The notes: a model not told the origin generated them from the sequence alone. DNA of 64,000 nucleotides from Sinimarinibacterium sp. NLF-5-8 (GCF_010092425.1 NZ_CP048030.1:2925501-2989500), one strand, 5' to 3'; shown: positions 1 to 8,294, counted from the first letter of the stretch. Program-made: numbers and translations.

Positions 1-77
1 GGGTGCTGCGGATTCAGCAGCGCCAGTATCCGGCCAGTCTGAAACGCCCGCATGAGCGGATCGAGCCGTATCTGTAG
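1..77 (+). CDS. 3' end of an unidentified gene (partial)
   Basis: An open frame enters from the left edge, with its first complete codon at base 3, and ends at a TAG at 75-77. The 24 visible residues are Arg-, Gln- and Pro-rich, ending in RIEPYL. This is too little to assign a family. The gene lies upstream of, and converges with, the HopJ-family gene on the other strand. The call rests on the codon pattern only, and a chance open frame is possible. Confidence 0.4.
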   Translation, partial: VLRIQQRQYPASLKRPHERIEPYL

Positions 78-91
78 GCGTTGTGGCGGGG

Positions 92-436
92 TCATGGTGC
101 CGGGGTCAGCGGACAGCCTGCAAACGCAACACCCGCCCAGCCATAGGCCCTGAAATTGCGAATATTGGGGTGGCTGCTGCCATTGGGTGCGGCCTGCACC
201 TGCCGGTCATGCTCGCCAAAACAGGCCAGCGTCTGTGCCTCGGACAAGCCGTGCAGCCCGGCAAATGCCAGGACTTTGCAGGCGCCGGGATTGTCGCCCG
301 CGCGATTGTCGAGGGTGCCGTTTTTGAACGCACACGGAACAAAAACATACAGCGTGTCGATCAAGGCCAGCGTGTCGGCAAAACAGATGGTTTCCGGCGC
401 GCGCGCCAGGCGCGATAAAAAAGTCGTCAAATCCAT
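92..436 (-). CDS. HopJ type III effector family protein
   Basis: A small protein of 114 residues that matches the HopJ family as I know it. The C-terminal half has the ordered signature of an F-x-N-G segment, [25 protein letters not shown] and GWAGVAF. Despite the name, such proteins are widespread in non-pathogens and their biochemical role is unknown. No type III secretion genes are visible here. The ATG at 436 gives the usual family N-terminus ([10 protein letters not shown]). An in-frame ATG at 454 would add six residues. The gene is divergent from dusC, and their starts are only about 35 bp apart, so the two share one promoter region. Confidence 0.8.
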   Translation of the reverse strand: MDLTTFLSRLARAPETICFADTLALIDTLYVFVPCAFKNGTLDNRAGDNPGACKVLAFAGLHGLSEAQTLACFGEHDRQVQAAPNGSSHPNIRNFRAYGWAGVAFAGCPLTPAP

Positions 437-469
437 AAAATGCACGGTTTTCATAAGCGGGTAAGGGCA

Positions 470-1495
470 ATGCAATTGGCACTGGCGCCGATGGAAGGCT
501 TGGTCGACGACGTGCTGCGCGATGTGCTCACGCAGGTGGGCGGCGTCGATTGGTGCGTCACCGAGTTTATCCGCATCACCGATCAGCTTTTGCCCCAACG
601 CAGTTTTTACGCCCTTGCCCCGGAGCTGCACCACGGCGCGCAAACCCGCGCGGGGACGCAGATGCGCGTGCAACTGTTGGGGGCTGACCCGCAGTGTCTG
701 GCCGAAAATGCGGCGCTGGCCTGCACCCTGGGCGCGCCGGTGATCGACCTCAACTTTGGCTGTCCGGCCAAGACCGTCAACAAATCGCGCGGCGGCGCCA
801 TTTTATTGCAAGAACCGGAGCTGCTCTATCGCATCGTCACTGCGGTGCGTGCGGCAGTGCCGGCAGCGATTGCGGTCACCAGCAAAATGCGCACCGGCTT
901 TTTGAATACCGATCTGGCGCTGGACTGCGCGCGCGCGCTCGATGCTGGCGGCTCGGCCGAGATCGTCGTTCATGCGCGCACCAAATTGCAGGCGTATCAG
1001 CCGCCCGCGCACTGGGAGTGGGTGGCACGGATCGCCGAGGTCGTGCGCGCGCCGGTTTATGCCAATGGCGATATCTGGAGCGTGGACGATTGGCAGCGCT
1101 GCCGCAGCATCACCGGCGCGCGCGATTACATGCTCGGCCGTGGTTTGGTGGCGTGCCCCGATTTGGCGCTGCAAATCCGCGCTGCGGCAAAGGGTGAGGC
1201 TTATACGCCGATGACCTGGGATGCGTTGTGGCCGCTGGTGCAACATTTCTGGTGCGGCGTGCGGCGCAAAGTGCCCCCACGCCATGCGCCGGGTCGGATC
1301 AAGCAATGGCTCAAATGGCTGGGACGCAATTATGCCCAGGCCGATGGGTTGTTTACCCGGCTGCGAAAAGAGCTCGATCCGTGCGTCATCGACGCGGCTT
1401 TGGGCGTGGATATGCGCGCGGCGCTTGCGTCGGGTGAGCCCAGACCGCGGCGGCGGCGGTCGTCGGCCTGTGGGCAAAGCCGCGCGGTGATCTGA
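470..1495 (+). CDS. dusC: tRNA-dihydrouridine(16) synthase DusC
   Basis: An FMN-dependent enzyme of 341 residues that reduces uridine to dihydrouridine in tRNA. The N-terminal LALAPMEG is the Dus FMN-barrel start. The catalytic cysteine sits in [10 protein letters not shown] at residue 98, the same position as in E. coli DusC. An SKMRTGF segment and HARTK follow in the barrel. The C-terminal helical domain (about 240-341) fits the DusC type rather than DusA or DusB. The start at 470 is chosen because GTAAGGGCA precedes it at Shine-Dalgarno distance. The longer frame from 440 adds residues not seen in the family. The Arg-rich last 15 residues are unusual. Confidence 0.9.
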   Translation: MQLALAPMEGLVDDVLRDVLTQVGGVDWCVTEFIRITDQLLPQRSFYALAPELHHGAQTRAGTQMRVQLLGADPQCLAENAALACTLGAPVIDLNFGCPAKTVNKSRGGAILLQEPELLYRIVTAVRAAVPAAIAVTSKMRTGFLNTDLALDCARALDAGGSAEIVVHARTKLQAYQPPAHWEWVARIAEVVRAPVYANGDIWSVDDWQRCRSITGARDYMLGRGLVACPDLALQIRAAAKGEAYTPMTWDALWPLVQHFWCGVRRKVPPRHAPGRIKQWLKWLGRNYAQADGLFTRLRKELDPCVIDAALGVDMRAALASGEPRPRRRRSSACGQSRAVI

Positions 1496-1519
1496 GCGGG
1501 TTTGCGCGCGCCAGAATCA

Positions 1520-1813
1520 TCAGCCGAGCGATTGCCAGCCGTCACCGTCCAGTGGCAAATCCAGCTGGTCCGGGCGTGCCCAGCCGATGCGTCCACAGGA
1601 CAGCGCCAGCACCTGTTGCCGCCAGGATGATCCGTTGCGTGCCTCGATCAGGCGCAGTTGCGACATCACCCGCAGCGGGGTGCTGCGCAGCCACTCGTAG
1701 CCCGCCTTGACCTCGGCGTCGGGATGAAAGCGCAGGTCGATCCCCACCGGCCACTGACTGCGTGGGCGCGCCGGCAGATAAGACACTTTGGGGGAGGCAA
1801 GAGAGTAGGGCAT
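1520..1813 (-). CDS. Small conserved-looking hypothetical protein
   Basis: A 97-residue soluble protein with no signal peptide or membrane segment. Its codons show strong G/C third positions like the flanking genes, so it is likely real. The sequence contains WPVGIDLRFHPDAEVKAGYE followed by a mixed basic/hydrophobic region, ending in DLPLDGDGWQSLG. I do not recognise the family. It converges with dusC and is divergent from the gene at 1927. No clear ribosome-binding site precedes the ATG. Confidence 0.55.
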   Translation of the reverse strand: MPYSLASPKVSYLPARPRSQWPVGIDLRFHPDAEVKAGYEWLRSTPLRVMSQLRLIEARNGSSWRQQVLALSCGRIGWARPDQLDLPLDGDGWQSLG

Positions 1814-1926
1814 GTCGCAAACAAGTCAGGCGGCAGGATGCAGGCGCAGGGATTTATGTCAGATTTCGGGTGGGTTATGCAATAGGATTTTGTGCGATCA
1901 CCCCCTTCTTTGTGGAATCCATTGTC

Positions 1927-2547
1927 ATGACTGACCGAACCGAGCGTGCCAAGCTGAAGTGGCCGAATGTCCCCGATGTTTATGGCTGGCTGAGCCTTGA
2001 CGGGCGCGGGCAGTGGCGGATCAAGGCACAGCGTGTGACGCGCGCGCAGATCATCGAGACGATCAACGCACATTATCAGGCGGATGCGCGCGGCTGCTGG
2101 TTTTACCAAAACGGCCCGCAGCGGGTTTTTGTGGCGTTGGAGACGGCGCCGCTGATTGCGCGCGCGCAGCCGGATGGCCGTTTGCTGACGCATACCGGCA
2201 CGCAGATTGCGTCCGTGGAGGCCTGCGCGCTGGATGAAAACGGTGCGCTGTGGCTCCGCAGTGGCTGCGGGGCGGCCCAAGGCGCGGTGATCGTCGATGG
2301 CGATGAGCTGCACTGGGCGCTGGCTCGGCTGACCTGCAAGGGCAACGGCATTGATGATCAGGCCGTACTCACCGCATTGGCGCAGCCCGACGGCGCGCGC
2401 ACGGCCCTGACGCTGCGCTGGGGCGATCGGCTTTTGCCGGTCGAGCGCATCGATTTTGCCTGCGTGCCCGAACGCTGGGGATTTGTGCGCGCGCCGCAGC
2501 GCCCCTTGTGCGGGTCACCGCAGGCGCTCGATGTCAGCCAAAGCTGA
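1927..2547 (+). CDS. Conserved protein of unknown function (WPNVP...QNGPQRV family)
   Basis: A cytoplasmic protein of 206 residues. It has the pattern WPNVPDVYGWLSLDGRGQW near the N-terminus and then WFYQNGPQRVFVALE at about residues 60-75. I recall this signature from an uncharacterised family in xanthomonad-like Proteobacteria. Function is unknown. A longer frame opens upstream at 1762, but the ATG at 1927 matches the family start and the upstream part overlaps the divergent gene at 1520-1813. Confidence 0.7.
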   Translation: MTDRTERAKLKWPNVPDVYGWLSLDGRGQWRIKAQRVTRAQIIETINAHYQADARGCWFYQNGPQRVFVALETAPLIARAQPDGRLLTHTGTQIASVEACALDENGALWLRSGCGAAQGAVIVDGDELHWALARLTCKGNGIDDQAVLTALAQPDGARTALTLRWGDRLLPVERIDFACVPERWGFVRAPQRPLCGSPQALDVSQS

Positions 2548-2767
2548 GCCATCGGGAACATGGCGCCCTGCCCGGTGTCCCGGTGGGTTGCGCGCGCGGG
2601 AACGTTTGGCGGCGGCGGTGACTCTGTCAGTGGCAGCAAGATCACGGCTGGGGTCATCCGGTAGCAAGGGCAGCCAGCCGCCCGGACCAACGCCCAGACG
2701 AGCCGGGGTTCTTGCTCTTTTCCGCGCGCCGCGTGACCCCCATTCCCCATGCGCGGCGCGCGGCTCT

Positions 2768-3226
2768 TTAGGGGGTGTGCGCGTCGAGTGCGGTGGCGAT
2801 CTGCTGTGCCAGCGCGTCCAAGCGTGCGCGGCGGCGGCGGGTTTCGCGGCTGGGCAGCATCAGCGTGGTGACGTGCCAGATCATTTTGCTGACGGCGCGC
2901 GCGGTATCGCCGCCGTAGCGGGGGATCACATGAATATGCACATGCGGCACGGTCTGGCTGGCGAGCTTGCCGTCGTTGACCAGAAAATGCTGGGCGCCAC
3001 TGCCCAGCGCGCGCCGTTGTGCCGCGCCGATCCTGAGTGCAATTTCCCACAGGTGCGCGCGCGTGCCAGGGGGCAGTTGGTCCAGTGTGGTCACGCATTG
3101 GCGCGGAATCACCAGCGTGTGTCCGCGCGTGATCGGATGGATGTCCATGAACGCTATGCAAAGATCGTCCTGGTAGACTTGGCTGGCCGGGAGCTTGCCG
3201 CTGAGGATGGCTGCAAAAACGCTCAT
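2768..3226 (-). CDS. HIT family nucleotide hydrolase/transferase
   Basis: A histidine-triad protein of 152 residues. The triad HVHIHVIPR lies at about residues 95-103, and the N-terminal part MDIHPITRGHTLVIPRQ is the typical nucleotide-binding strand pair. HIT proteins hydrolyse nucleoside phosphoramidates or dinucleotides; the exact substrate cannot be read here. The start at 3226 overlaps the rlmJ stop in an ATGA arrangement, so the two genes are translationally coupled and form an operon (rlmJ then this gene). The Arg-rich C-terminal region, about residues 125-135, is longer than in minimal HIT proteins. Confidence 0.88.
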   Translation of the reverse strand: MSVFAAILSGKLPASQVYQDDLCIAFMDIHPITRGHTLVIPRQCVTTLDQLPPGTRAHLWEIALRIGAAQRRALGSGAQHFLVNDGKLASQTVPHVHIHVIPRYGGDTARAVSKMIWHVTTLMLPSRETRRRRARLDALAQQIATALDAHTP

Positions 3227-4062
3227 GGGGTGACCTGCCATGTTTCAAAGCTGGCAAAGGCGCCGTCGTCCTGCTTGAGCCGCACGGCCAGATCGTCGAT
3301 CGCGGCTTGCGCCGGCGCCATAAAGGCGTAGGGCGGGTTGACCACCAGCAATCCGCAGCCGCGCATGCGGCCCTCGGCAGGGCGGCCGATGGACAGCGTC
3401 AGGTTGACGCTGTCCTGGCGCAGTTGCGCGCGCATCCGGCGCAGCCAACGCTGGGTCTGCGCGCGCTGTTTATAGGGGTACCAGACGGCATAAACGCCAT
3501 GGGCAAAACGCTTGAGCGATGCCTGTAAGAAGTCACCGCAGGCATCAAACTCGTCGGCGCGCTCAAAGGGCGGATCGACCAGGATCAGCGCGCGCTTTTC
3601 CGGCGGGGGCAGCAGGCTGCTGATTTCATAGCCGTTGCGTTGGTGGATGTGCGCGCGCGCATCGCCATGTAGCACGTCGCGCAGCTCGGCGGCGATGGCC
3701 GCAACGTTTTCGCACAGCCACAGGCGGTCGTTGTCGCGCGCCAAAAGCTGGGCAATCTGCGGTGAGCCGGGATAGCGGCGCAACGGGCCTTCGGGATTGA
3801 GCGTGCGGATCAGTTCGAGGTAGTCGCGCACGGCCTCGGGCGCGCCACGGGGATCGGCCAGCAACTGGGCAATGCCGCGTTCAAACTCGCCGGTGCGCGC
3901 GGCCTCGGCGATGTCCAGGCGATAGTCGCCGCTGCCCGCGTGCGTATCCACATAGCACCAGGGCTTGGGCTTGGCGTTGAGCGCGCGCAGCAGGCTGATC
4001 AGTAAAACGTGTTTGAACACATCGGCAAAGTTGCCGGCGTGGTAACGGTGTTGGTAATGCAC
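3223..4062 (-). CDS. rlmJ: 23S rRNA (adenine(2030)-N(6))-methyltransferase RlmJ
   Basis: A SAM-dependent methyltransferase that modifies A2030 of 23S rRNA. From a GTG start at 4062 it has 279 residues, almost exactly the family length, and begins with the characteristic YQHRYHAGNFADVFKH. The SAM site is seen in YVDTHAGSGDYRL and the catalytic motif in LVDPPFE, a Phe variant of DPPY. ATG codons at 4098 and 4122 would add residues not found in the family. None of the three has a strong ribosome-binding site, so the start is a judgement. It is the first gene of the rlmJ-HIT pair. Confidence 0.9.
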   Translation of the reverse strand: MHYQHRYHAGNFADVFKHVLLISLLRALNAKPKPWCYVDTHAGSGDYRLDIAEAARTGEFERGIAQLLADPRGAPEAVRDYLELIRTLNPEGPLRRYPGSPQIAQLLARDNDRLWLCENVAAIAAELRDVLHGDARAHIHQRNGYEISSLLPPPEKRALILVDPPFERADEFDACGDFLQASLKRFAHGVYAVWYPYKQRAQTQRWLRRMRAQLRQDSVNLTLSIGRPAEGRMRGCGLLVVNPPYAFMAPAQAAIDDLAVRLKQDDGAFASFETWQVTP

Positions 4063-4157
4063 AAAAGCACCCGCAGTCGGGAGTGGGGCGCGCAGCATAC
4101 GCAAAAAAAGACCGCGATCCATGCAAGCCAGTTGCCAGATATCGCGGTCGAGTCAGT

Positions 4158-4188
4158 GTCCGGTCTAAGGGAGGGAAAGTGACCGGAC
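4158..4188. repeat. Inverted repeat GTCCGGTC / GACCGGAC
   Basis: Two perfect 8-bp arms (4158-4165 and 4181-4188) are separated by 15 bp of purine-rich sequence and followed by a run of five T (4195-4199). It could be a protein-binding site for acs or rlmJ, or a weak terminator read on the plus strand. No gene upstream on that strand would need a terminator. Role not established. Confidence 0.5.
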
Positions 4189-4321
4189 AACGGCTTTTTA
4201 ACATAGTTTGAACGTAATCTCCCTACCCGAAAGGTTGCGTCTGCGGAAAGTTGTGGCCTGTTGTTCTGTGCAGGCTCGTGGCAGGCCGTTGGAGACGCCG
4301 CCGGGCTGTTTTATCCCCAGA

Positions 4322-4356
4322 TGCTGTGTCAGATCTGCAACGCGGCTGACACAGCA
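4322..4356. promoter_or_regulatory. Perfect 11-bp inverted repeat upstream of acs
   Basis: The arms TGCTGTGTCAG (4322-4332) and CTGACACAGCA (4346-4356) are exact reverse complements with a 13-bp spacer. They lie about 210 bp before the acs start. The centre-to-centre distance of the arms is 24 bp, slightly over two helical turns, which suits a dimeric regulator. No T-run follows, so a terminator is less likely. Acs genes are commonly under activator and catabolite control, but the cognate protein is not identifiable from sequence. Confidence 0.6.
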
Positions 4357-4511
4357 ATAAAGTATTGGGCATTGCCCGATCCGGGCAAAACTTGGAATGA
4401 TGGGCGCCTGAACCCCTGTCGCGGAGCCGCCAATCGGGCTTTGCCTGCATGGGCCCAGTCCGGTCGGGCCGATTCGGCGCCGCCGCAGCGACGGCGTATG
4501 CTGCGGCCCGC

Positions 4512-4535
4512 TTTGCATTTTTTGCACGGTTTGCA
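4512..4535 (+). repeat. Three TTTGCA hexamers with 9-bp period
   Basis: TTTGCA occurs at 4512-4517, 4521-4526 and 4530-4535, exactly nine bases apart, about 30-50 bp before the acs start codon. The middle and last copies are followed by C, giving TTTGCAC. One copy may overlap a -35 element (TTGCAT), with CAATAC 17 bp downstream. A regulator-binding array or translation-control element is possible. Confidence 0.5.
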
Positions 4536-4563
4536 CAATACCTTTACGCACTGCGAGGAGATC

Positions 4564-6564
4564 ATGAGCAGTAATACCAACATCCAGTCTGTTTTGACTG
4601 AAAATCGCGCGTTTGCGCCCTCTGCCGAGTTTGTCGGCCAGGCTCAGCTCAATGCCGACAAACTTGCGGCGCTGCACGCAGCCGCGCAAGCCGACCACCT
4701 GGGCTTTTGGGCCGATTTAGCGCGCAAAGAAGTGGCCTGGCAAACGCCGTTTACCACTGTGCTGGATGACGCCGAGGCGCCCAATTTCAAATGGTTTGTC
4801 GATGGTCGTACCAATGCCTCGGTCAACTGTTTAGACCGCCACCTGGGCGCGCGCGGGGATCAAGTCGCCATTCGCTACGAAGGCGAGCAGGGCGACACCC
4901 GCACCTACACCTACAAACAACTGCATGCCGAGGTCTGCAAAACCGCCAACGCGCTCAAATCCCTGGGCGTAGCCAAGGGCGATCGCGTGGCGATTTATAT
5001 GCCAATGACTGCGGACGCCGCCATCGCCATGCTCGCCTGCGCGCGCATTGGCGCGATTCACACGGTGATCTTTGGCGGCTTTTCGGCCAGCTCGATCAAG
5101 GATCGGGTGGAAGATACCCAGGCCAAGCTGCTGATCACCTCCGACGGGGGGCGTCGCGGCGGTCATATCGTTGAACTCAAGCGCACCGCTGACGATGCGC
5201 TGGCACAAGGCTGCGCGACGATTGAAAAAGTGCTGATGTTCCGCCGCACCGGCCACGATGTGCCGTTCAATCCCGCGCGCGATGTGTGGGCGAACGCGCT
5301 GATCGAACAACAATCCACCGAATGCGAACCGGAATGGGTGGAATCCGAACACCCGCTGTTTTTGCTCTACACCTCCGGCTCCACCGGCAAGCCCAAAGGG
5401 ATTCAGCATTCCACCGGCGGCTACATGGTCGGCGCCACCGCCACCTCCAAATGGGTGTTCGACTTGCGCCAGGGCGACGTGTTCTGGTGCACCGCCGATG
5501 TCGGCTGGGTGACCGGCCACTCCTATGTGGTTTACGGGCCGCTGTCGGCGGGCAGCACGGTGATGATGTACGAAGGCACGCCGATGGTGCCGGACGCCGG
5601 GCGCTTCTGGAAAATCTGCCAGGATCACGGCGTCACCATCTTCTACACCGCCCCCACCGCCATCCGCGCGCTGATGAAAGCCGGTGATCAGTGGCCGGGA
5701 CAATACGATTTATCCAAGCTGCGCCTGCTTGGCAGCGTGGGTGAGCCGATCAACCCCGAAGCCTGGATGTGGTACCACCGCGTTGTTGGCAAAGAAAAAC
5801 TGCCGATTGTTGATACTTGGTGGCAGACCGAAACCGGCACCATCATGATCTCCCCGATCCCCGGCGCGATTGCCACCAAACCGGGCTCCTGCACCAAGCC
5901 GCTGCCCGGCATTGCCGTGGATATTGTTGACGAAGGCGGCAACCGCATCGAAGGCAATGATCAGGGCGGTTATCTGGTGGTCACCAAACCGTGGCCGTCG
6001 ATGCTGCGCGGCATTTGGGGCAACCCTGAGCGTTTTGTCAGCACCTACTGGGGGCAGTTCAAAGACGCCCCGGCGGGATACGCCACGCCCACCGGCAAAT
6101 GGACCTACCTCGCCGGTGACGGCGCCCACCGCGACACCGATGGTTATTACTGGATCATGGGGCGCACCGATGACGTGCTCAACGTCTCCGGCCACCGTCT
6201 CGGCACCATGGAAATCGAAAGCGCCCTGGTCTCTCACCCGCGCGTTGCCGAGGCTGCGGTGGTGGGCCGACCCCACGAAGTCAAAGGCGAAAGTGTGTTC
6301 GCGTTTGTGATCTGCAACGGCGAGCGTCCCACCGGCGCTGACGCCGAAGCCTTCACCAAGGAACTGCGCGAACACGTTGCCCGCGAAATCGGCGCGCTGG
6401 CCAAGCCGGATGACATCCGCTTTGCCGACAACCTGCCGAAAACCCGCAGCGGCAAAATCATGCGGCGGTTGCTGCGCTCCATCGCCAAGGGTGAAGTCAT
6501 CACCCAGGACACCTCCACGCTGGAAAACCCCGGCATCGTCGATCAACTGGCGGGCAAGGCGTAG
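4564..6564 (+). CDS. acs: Acetyl-CoA synthetase
   Basis: Activates acetate to acetyl-CoA through an acetyl-AMP intermediate, in the cytoplasm. The 666-residue length fits the family. Visible motifs are the P-loop-like LLYTSGSTGKPKG, the TWWQTETG acyl/adenylate site, YLAGDGA and GRTDDVLNVSGHR. The C-terminal PKTRSGKIMRR has the conserved lysine (about residue 631) that is acetylated and inactivated in known Acs enzymes. GAGGAGATC directly before the ATG at 4564 is a strong ribosome-binding site. It stands alone, with a bidirectional terminator at 6596-6624 downstream. It would supply acetyl-CoA alongside the CoA-ester catabolic genes elsewhere in the window. Confidence 0.96.
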   Translation: MSSNTNIQSVLTENRAFAPSAEFVGQAQLNADKLAALHAAAQADHLGFWADLARKEVAWQTPFTTVLDDAEAPNFKWFVDGRTNASVNCLDRHLGARGDQVAIRYEGEQGDTRTYTYKQLHAEVCKTANALKSLGVAKGDRVAIYMPMTADAAIAMLACARIGAIHTVIFGGFSASSIKDRVEDTQAKLLITSDGGRRGGHIVELKRTADDALAQGCATIEKVLMFRRTGHDVPFNPARDVWANALIEQQSTECEPEWVESEHPLFLLYTSGSTGKPKGIQHSTGGYMVGATATSKWVFDLRQGDVFWCTADVGWVTGHSYVVYGPLSAGSTVMMYEGTPMVPDAGRFWKICQDHGVTIFYTAPTAIRALMKAGDQWPGQYDLSKLRLLGSVGEPINPEAWMWYHRVVGKEKLPIVDTWWQTETGTIMISPIPGAIATKPGSCTKPLPGIAVDIVDEGGNRIEGNDQGGYLVVTKPWPSMLRGIWGNPERFVSTYWGQFKDAPAGYATPTGKWTYLAGDGAHRDTDGYYWIMGRTDDVLNVSGHRLGTMEIESALVSHPRVAEAAVVGRPHEVKGESVFAFVICNGERPTGADAEAFTKELREHVAREIGALAKPDDIRFADNLPKTRSGKIMRRLLRSIAKGEVITQDTSTLENPGIVDQLAGKA

Positions 6565-6595
6565 CGCCTGCATTCGGCATTGACCGTGGATCAAC

Positions 6596-6624
6596 CCAAA
6601 TGCCCGCTGACTGCGGGCATTTGG
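6596..6624. terminator. Bidirectional terminator between acs and the PepSY-like gene
   Basis: A perfect 12-bp stem (6596-6607 with 6613-6624) and a TGACT loop. The arms begin CCAAAT and end ATTTGG, so each strand has a short A/T flank. It lies between convergent genes and suits both. Confidence 0.8.
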
Positions 6625-6653
6625 ACGTTGGGAAACCGCGCGCGGGGATGGCG

Positions 6654-7124
6654 TTAATCGTCGTAGCTGACGATACGCATGTCTTGGGGATCGAGTTTGA
6701 ACTCGGTTTTTTCGCCGTGGGCATTGCGCGCGTCGATTTCGATCAGGCCGTCGTCGGCGCTGACATCGTCCACCTCGGTATAGCCCTGCTGCGCCAGCCA
6801 ATCCAGCACTTTGCGCGCGGTGGTCAGATCCATGCGGTCGCTCAAGTCGCGCTCGATGCCGCCGCTGCGCTGGTTTTGCAATGCGCCGTTGGCATCAAAG
6901 ATGAACTTGTGTTCCACGTTGTCGCTGCCGATGGCGTCGATCTTGATGTTGCCGCGCGCGCCGACGTCGATTTCGTCAATCTGCTGATAGCCCTGCGCCT
7001 CCACGGCTTTGAGGGCGGTGTTGATGGCGGCATAAGTGGCCGGATTGGCCTGGGCGGGGACGGCTACGGCGCCGAGCATCAGCGAGGCGAGCAGGGCATA
7101 GGTGGGGGCAATACGCGGTGACAT
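6654..7124 (-). CDS. Secreted PepSY-like protein with two repeats
   Basis: A 156-residue exported protein. A signal peptide (residues 1 to about 26, ending VPAQA) is followed by two similar segments. Each has an amphipathic helix with a GY turn (QGYQQIDEI, QGYTEVDDV) and then a beta strand with alternating acidic residues (GNIKIDAI, GLIEIDAR) and HKFIFD or TEFKLD. This is the PepSY-like fold, which in other systems inhibits peptidases or senses cations. The start at 7124 has GGAG upstream. The gene is divergent from the PepSY/two-component operon, so it is a likely member of its regulon. Confidence 0.75.
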   Translation of the reverse strand: MSPRIAPTYALLASLMLGAVAVPAQANPATYAAINTALKAVEAQGYQQIDEIDVGARGNIKIDAIGSDNVEHKFIFDANGALQNQRSGGIERDLSDRMDLTTARKVLDWLAQQGYTEVDDVSADDGLIEIDARNAHGEKTEFKLDPQDMRIVSYDD

Positions 7125-7237
7125 GGGCACACTCCAGTGGTGATTCAACAGGTTGGATTTCAAGGCTTGTGGGTACGGATGTACACCCCAAGTGCGAGGC
7201 AGTGTGCGCGCGCGCAGCCCACGCTTTGATGAATTGG

Positions 7238-7255
7238 CGGTTCACGATCGGTTCA
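7238..7255 (+). promoter_or_regulatory. CGGTTCA direct repeat, likely OmpR-type operator
   Basis: CGGTTCA occurs at 7238-7244 and again at 7249-7255. The 11-bp centre spacing is one helical turn, as in PhoP- and PmrA-type boxes bound by OmpR-family regulators. It sits in the shared promoter gap between the two divergent PepSY-like genes, directly before the operon that encodes an OmpR-family regulator. Autoregulation is the inference. Confidence 0.55.
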
Positions 7256-7281
7256 TGGACGGGGCTGGCATGCTGGCGCGC

Positions 7282-7629
7282 ATGAAAACCTTTTTTATGA
7301 TGACGCTGCTGGGGGCGCTGCTGCTCGGTAGCAGTGCGGGGGGGCAGGCGGGCGAGTCGAGCCGCCAGCGTTTGCGCGAGGCGGTGCAGCGCAATGAAGT
7401 GCTGTCGCTGCGGGTGATTCTGGCGCGGATCGAAAGCGAGTTTGAAGGGCGGGTGATCGAGGTGGAAATCGACGATGACGACGGCCAGTTGATCTACGAG
7501 ATCGACTTGCTCACGCCCGAGGGACGGGTGCTGGAGCTGGAGCTGGATGCGCGCAGTGGCGCGCTGCTCAATGGCGACCAGCGCAAGATCGCGCGCGCGC
7601 GCCGCAACGCACAGGCGCAGACGCCATGA
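7282..7629 (+). CDS. PepSY domain protein, first gene of a two-component operon
   Basis: An exported protein of 115 residues. Residues 1-23 form a signal peptide (MKTFFMMTLLGALLLGSSAG...). One PepSY unit follows: the helix REAVQRNEVLSLRVILARIE, then strands GRVIEVEIDDDDGQLIYEID and VLELELDARSGALL. The run of five acidic residues could bind cations. The stop overlaps the next gene by ATGA, so it is coupled to the response regulator. It probably acts in the periplasm as a modulator of the histidine kinase or as a regulated output. An ATG at 7270 is an alternative start. The helical Ala/Arg-rich tail is short. Confidence 0.8.
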   Translation: MKTFFMMTLLGALLLGSSAGGQAGESSRQRLREAVQRNEVLSLRVILARIESEFEGRVIEVEIDDDDGQLIYEIDLLTPEGRVLELELDARSGALLNGDQRKIARARRNAQAQTP

Positions 7630-8294
7630 GGGTATTGATTGCCGAGGACGATGTGCCGCTGGCGCAGGGCATTGCGCGGGTGCTGCGCGAGGCGGGCTTC
7701 AGTGTGGACTGCGCGCATGCCGGCGATCGCGCGGATTTTCTGGCGCAAACCGAAACCTACGATGCGATCGTGCTGGATCTGGGACTGCCGATGCGCGATG
7801 GCCTGAGCCTGCTGCGCGACTGGCGCGAGGCGGGGCTGAGCGTGCCGGTGCTGATCTTGACCGCGCGCTCACGCTGGCCGGACAAGGCCGCTGGTTTTGC
7901 CGCCGGTGCTGATGATTACGTCACCAAGCCGTTTGAGCCGCTGGAGATCGTGCTGCGGATTCAGGCGCTGGTGCGGCGCAGTCGCGGCGAGGCGCATCCG
8001 CTGATCACCGTTGGCAATGTCAGCGTCGATACGCTGGGCGCGCGGGTGGTGGTCGATGGCGAGCCGGTGACGCTGACCGCGCAGGAATACAAGCTGCTGG
8101 AGTATCTGTTTTTGGCGCGCGGGCGGGTGGTGTCGCGCAGTGAGCTGGTGGAACACGTTTATGAGCGCGACCGCGATCCGGATTCCAATGTGGTGGATGT
8201 GCTGATCGGACGGATTCGGCGGCGGCTGGGCGCCGCGCTGATCGAAACCGTGCGCGGGCGCGGCTTTGTGGTGCGCAGCGACGCGCGCGCATGA
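7626..8294 (+). CDS. OmpR-family response regulator (QseB/PmrA/PhoP type)
   Basis: A two-domain regulator of 222 residues. The receiver domain (1 to about 115) has the acidic pair E7-D8-D9, phosphoacceptor D51 in VLDLGLP, T79 and K101. The C-terminal winged helix (about 125-218) has LTAQEYKLLEYL, SRSELVEHVY and the recognition part DSNVVDVLIGRIRRRL, ending in TVRGRGF. It is phosphorylated by the kinase encoded next. Starts and stops overlap by 4 bp on both sides (7626-7629 and 8291-8294). The direct repeat at 7238-7255 is its probable operator. Confidence 0.93.
   Translation: MRVLIAEDDVPLAQGIARVLREAGFSVDCAHAGDRADFLAQTETYDAIVLDLGLPMRDGLSLLRDWREAGLSVPVLILTARSRWPDKAAGFAAGADDYVTKPFEPLEIVLRIQALVRRSRGEAHPLITVGNVSVDTLGARVVVDGEPVTLTAQEYKLLEYLFLARGRVVSRSELVEHVYERDRDPDSNVVDVLIGRIRRRLGAALIETVRGRGFVVRSDARA

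Larger units (their letters stand above)
4063..4563. other. Long intergenic region between rlmJ and acs
   Basis: About 500 bp without a convincing gene. It separates the divergent rlmJ and acs genes and is rich in symmetrical elements, annotated separately: an inverted repeat at 4158-4188, a perfect 11-bp inverted repeat at 4322-4356, and three TTTGCA hexamers at 4512-4535. An open frame continues upstream of acs to 4261, but the acs family N-terminus and an excellent ribosome-binding site place the real start at 4564. Confidence 0.7.

Noticed and set aside
92-436. HopJ-family gene as evidence of a type III secretion locus
   Set aside because: The family is widespread in non-pathogens, and no secretion apparatus or chaperone genes are present in the window.
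4261-4563. N-terminal extension of acs from an upstream in-frame codon
   Set aside because: The family N-terminus and a strong ribosome-binding site point to 4564, and the upstream part contains the inverted repeat and hexamer array.
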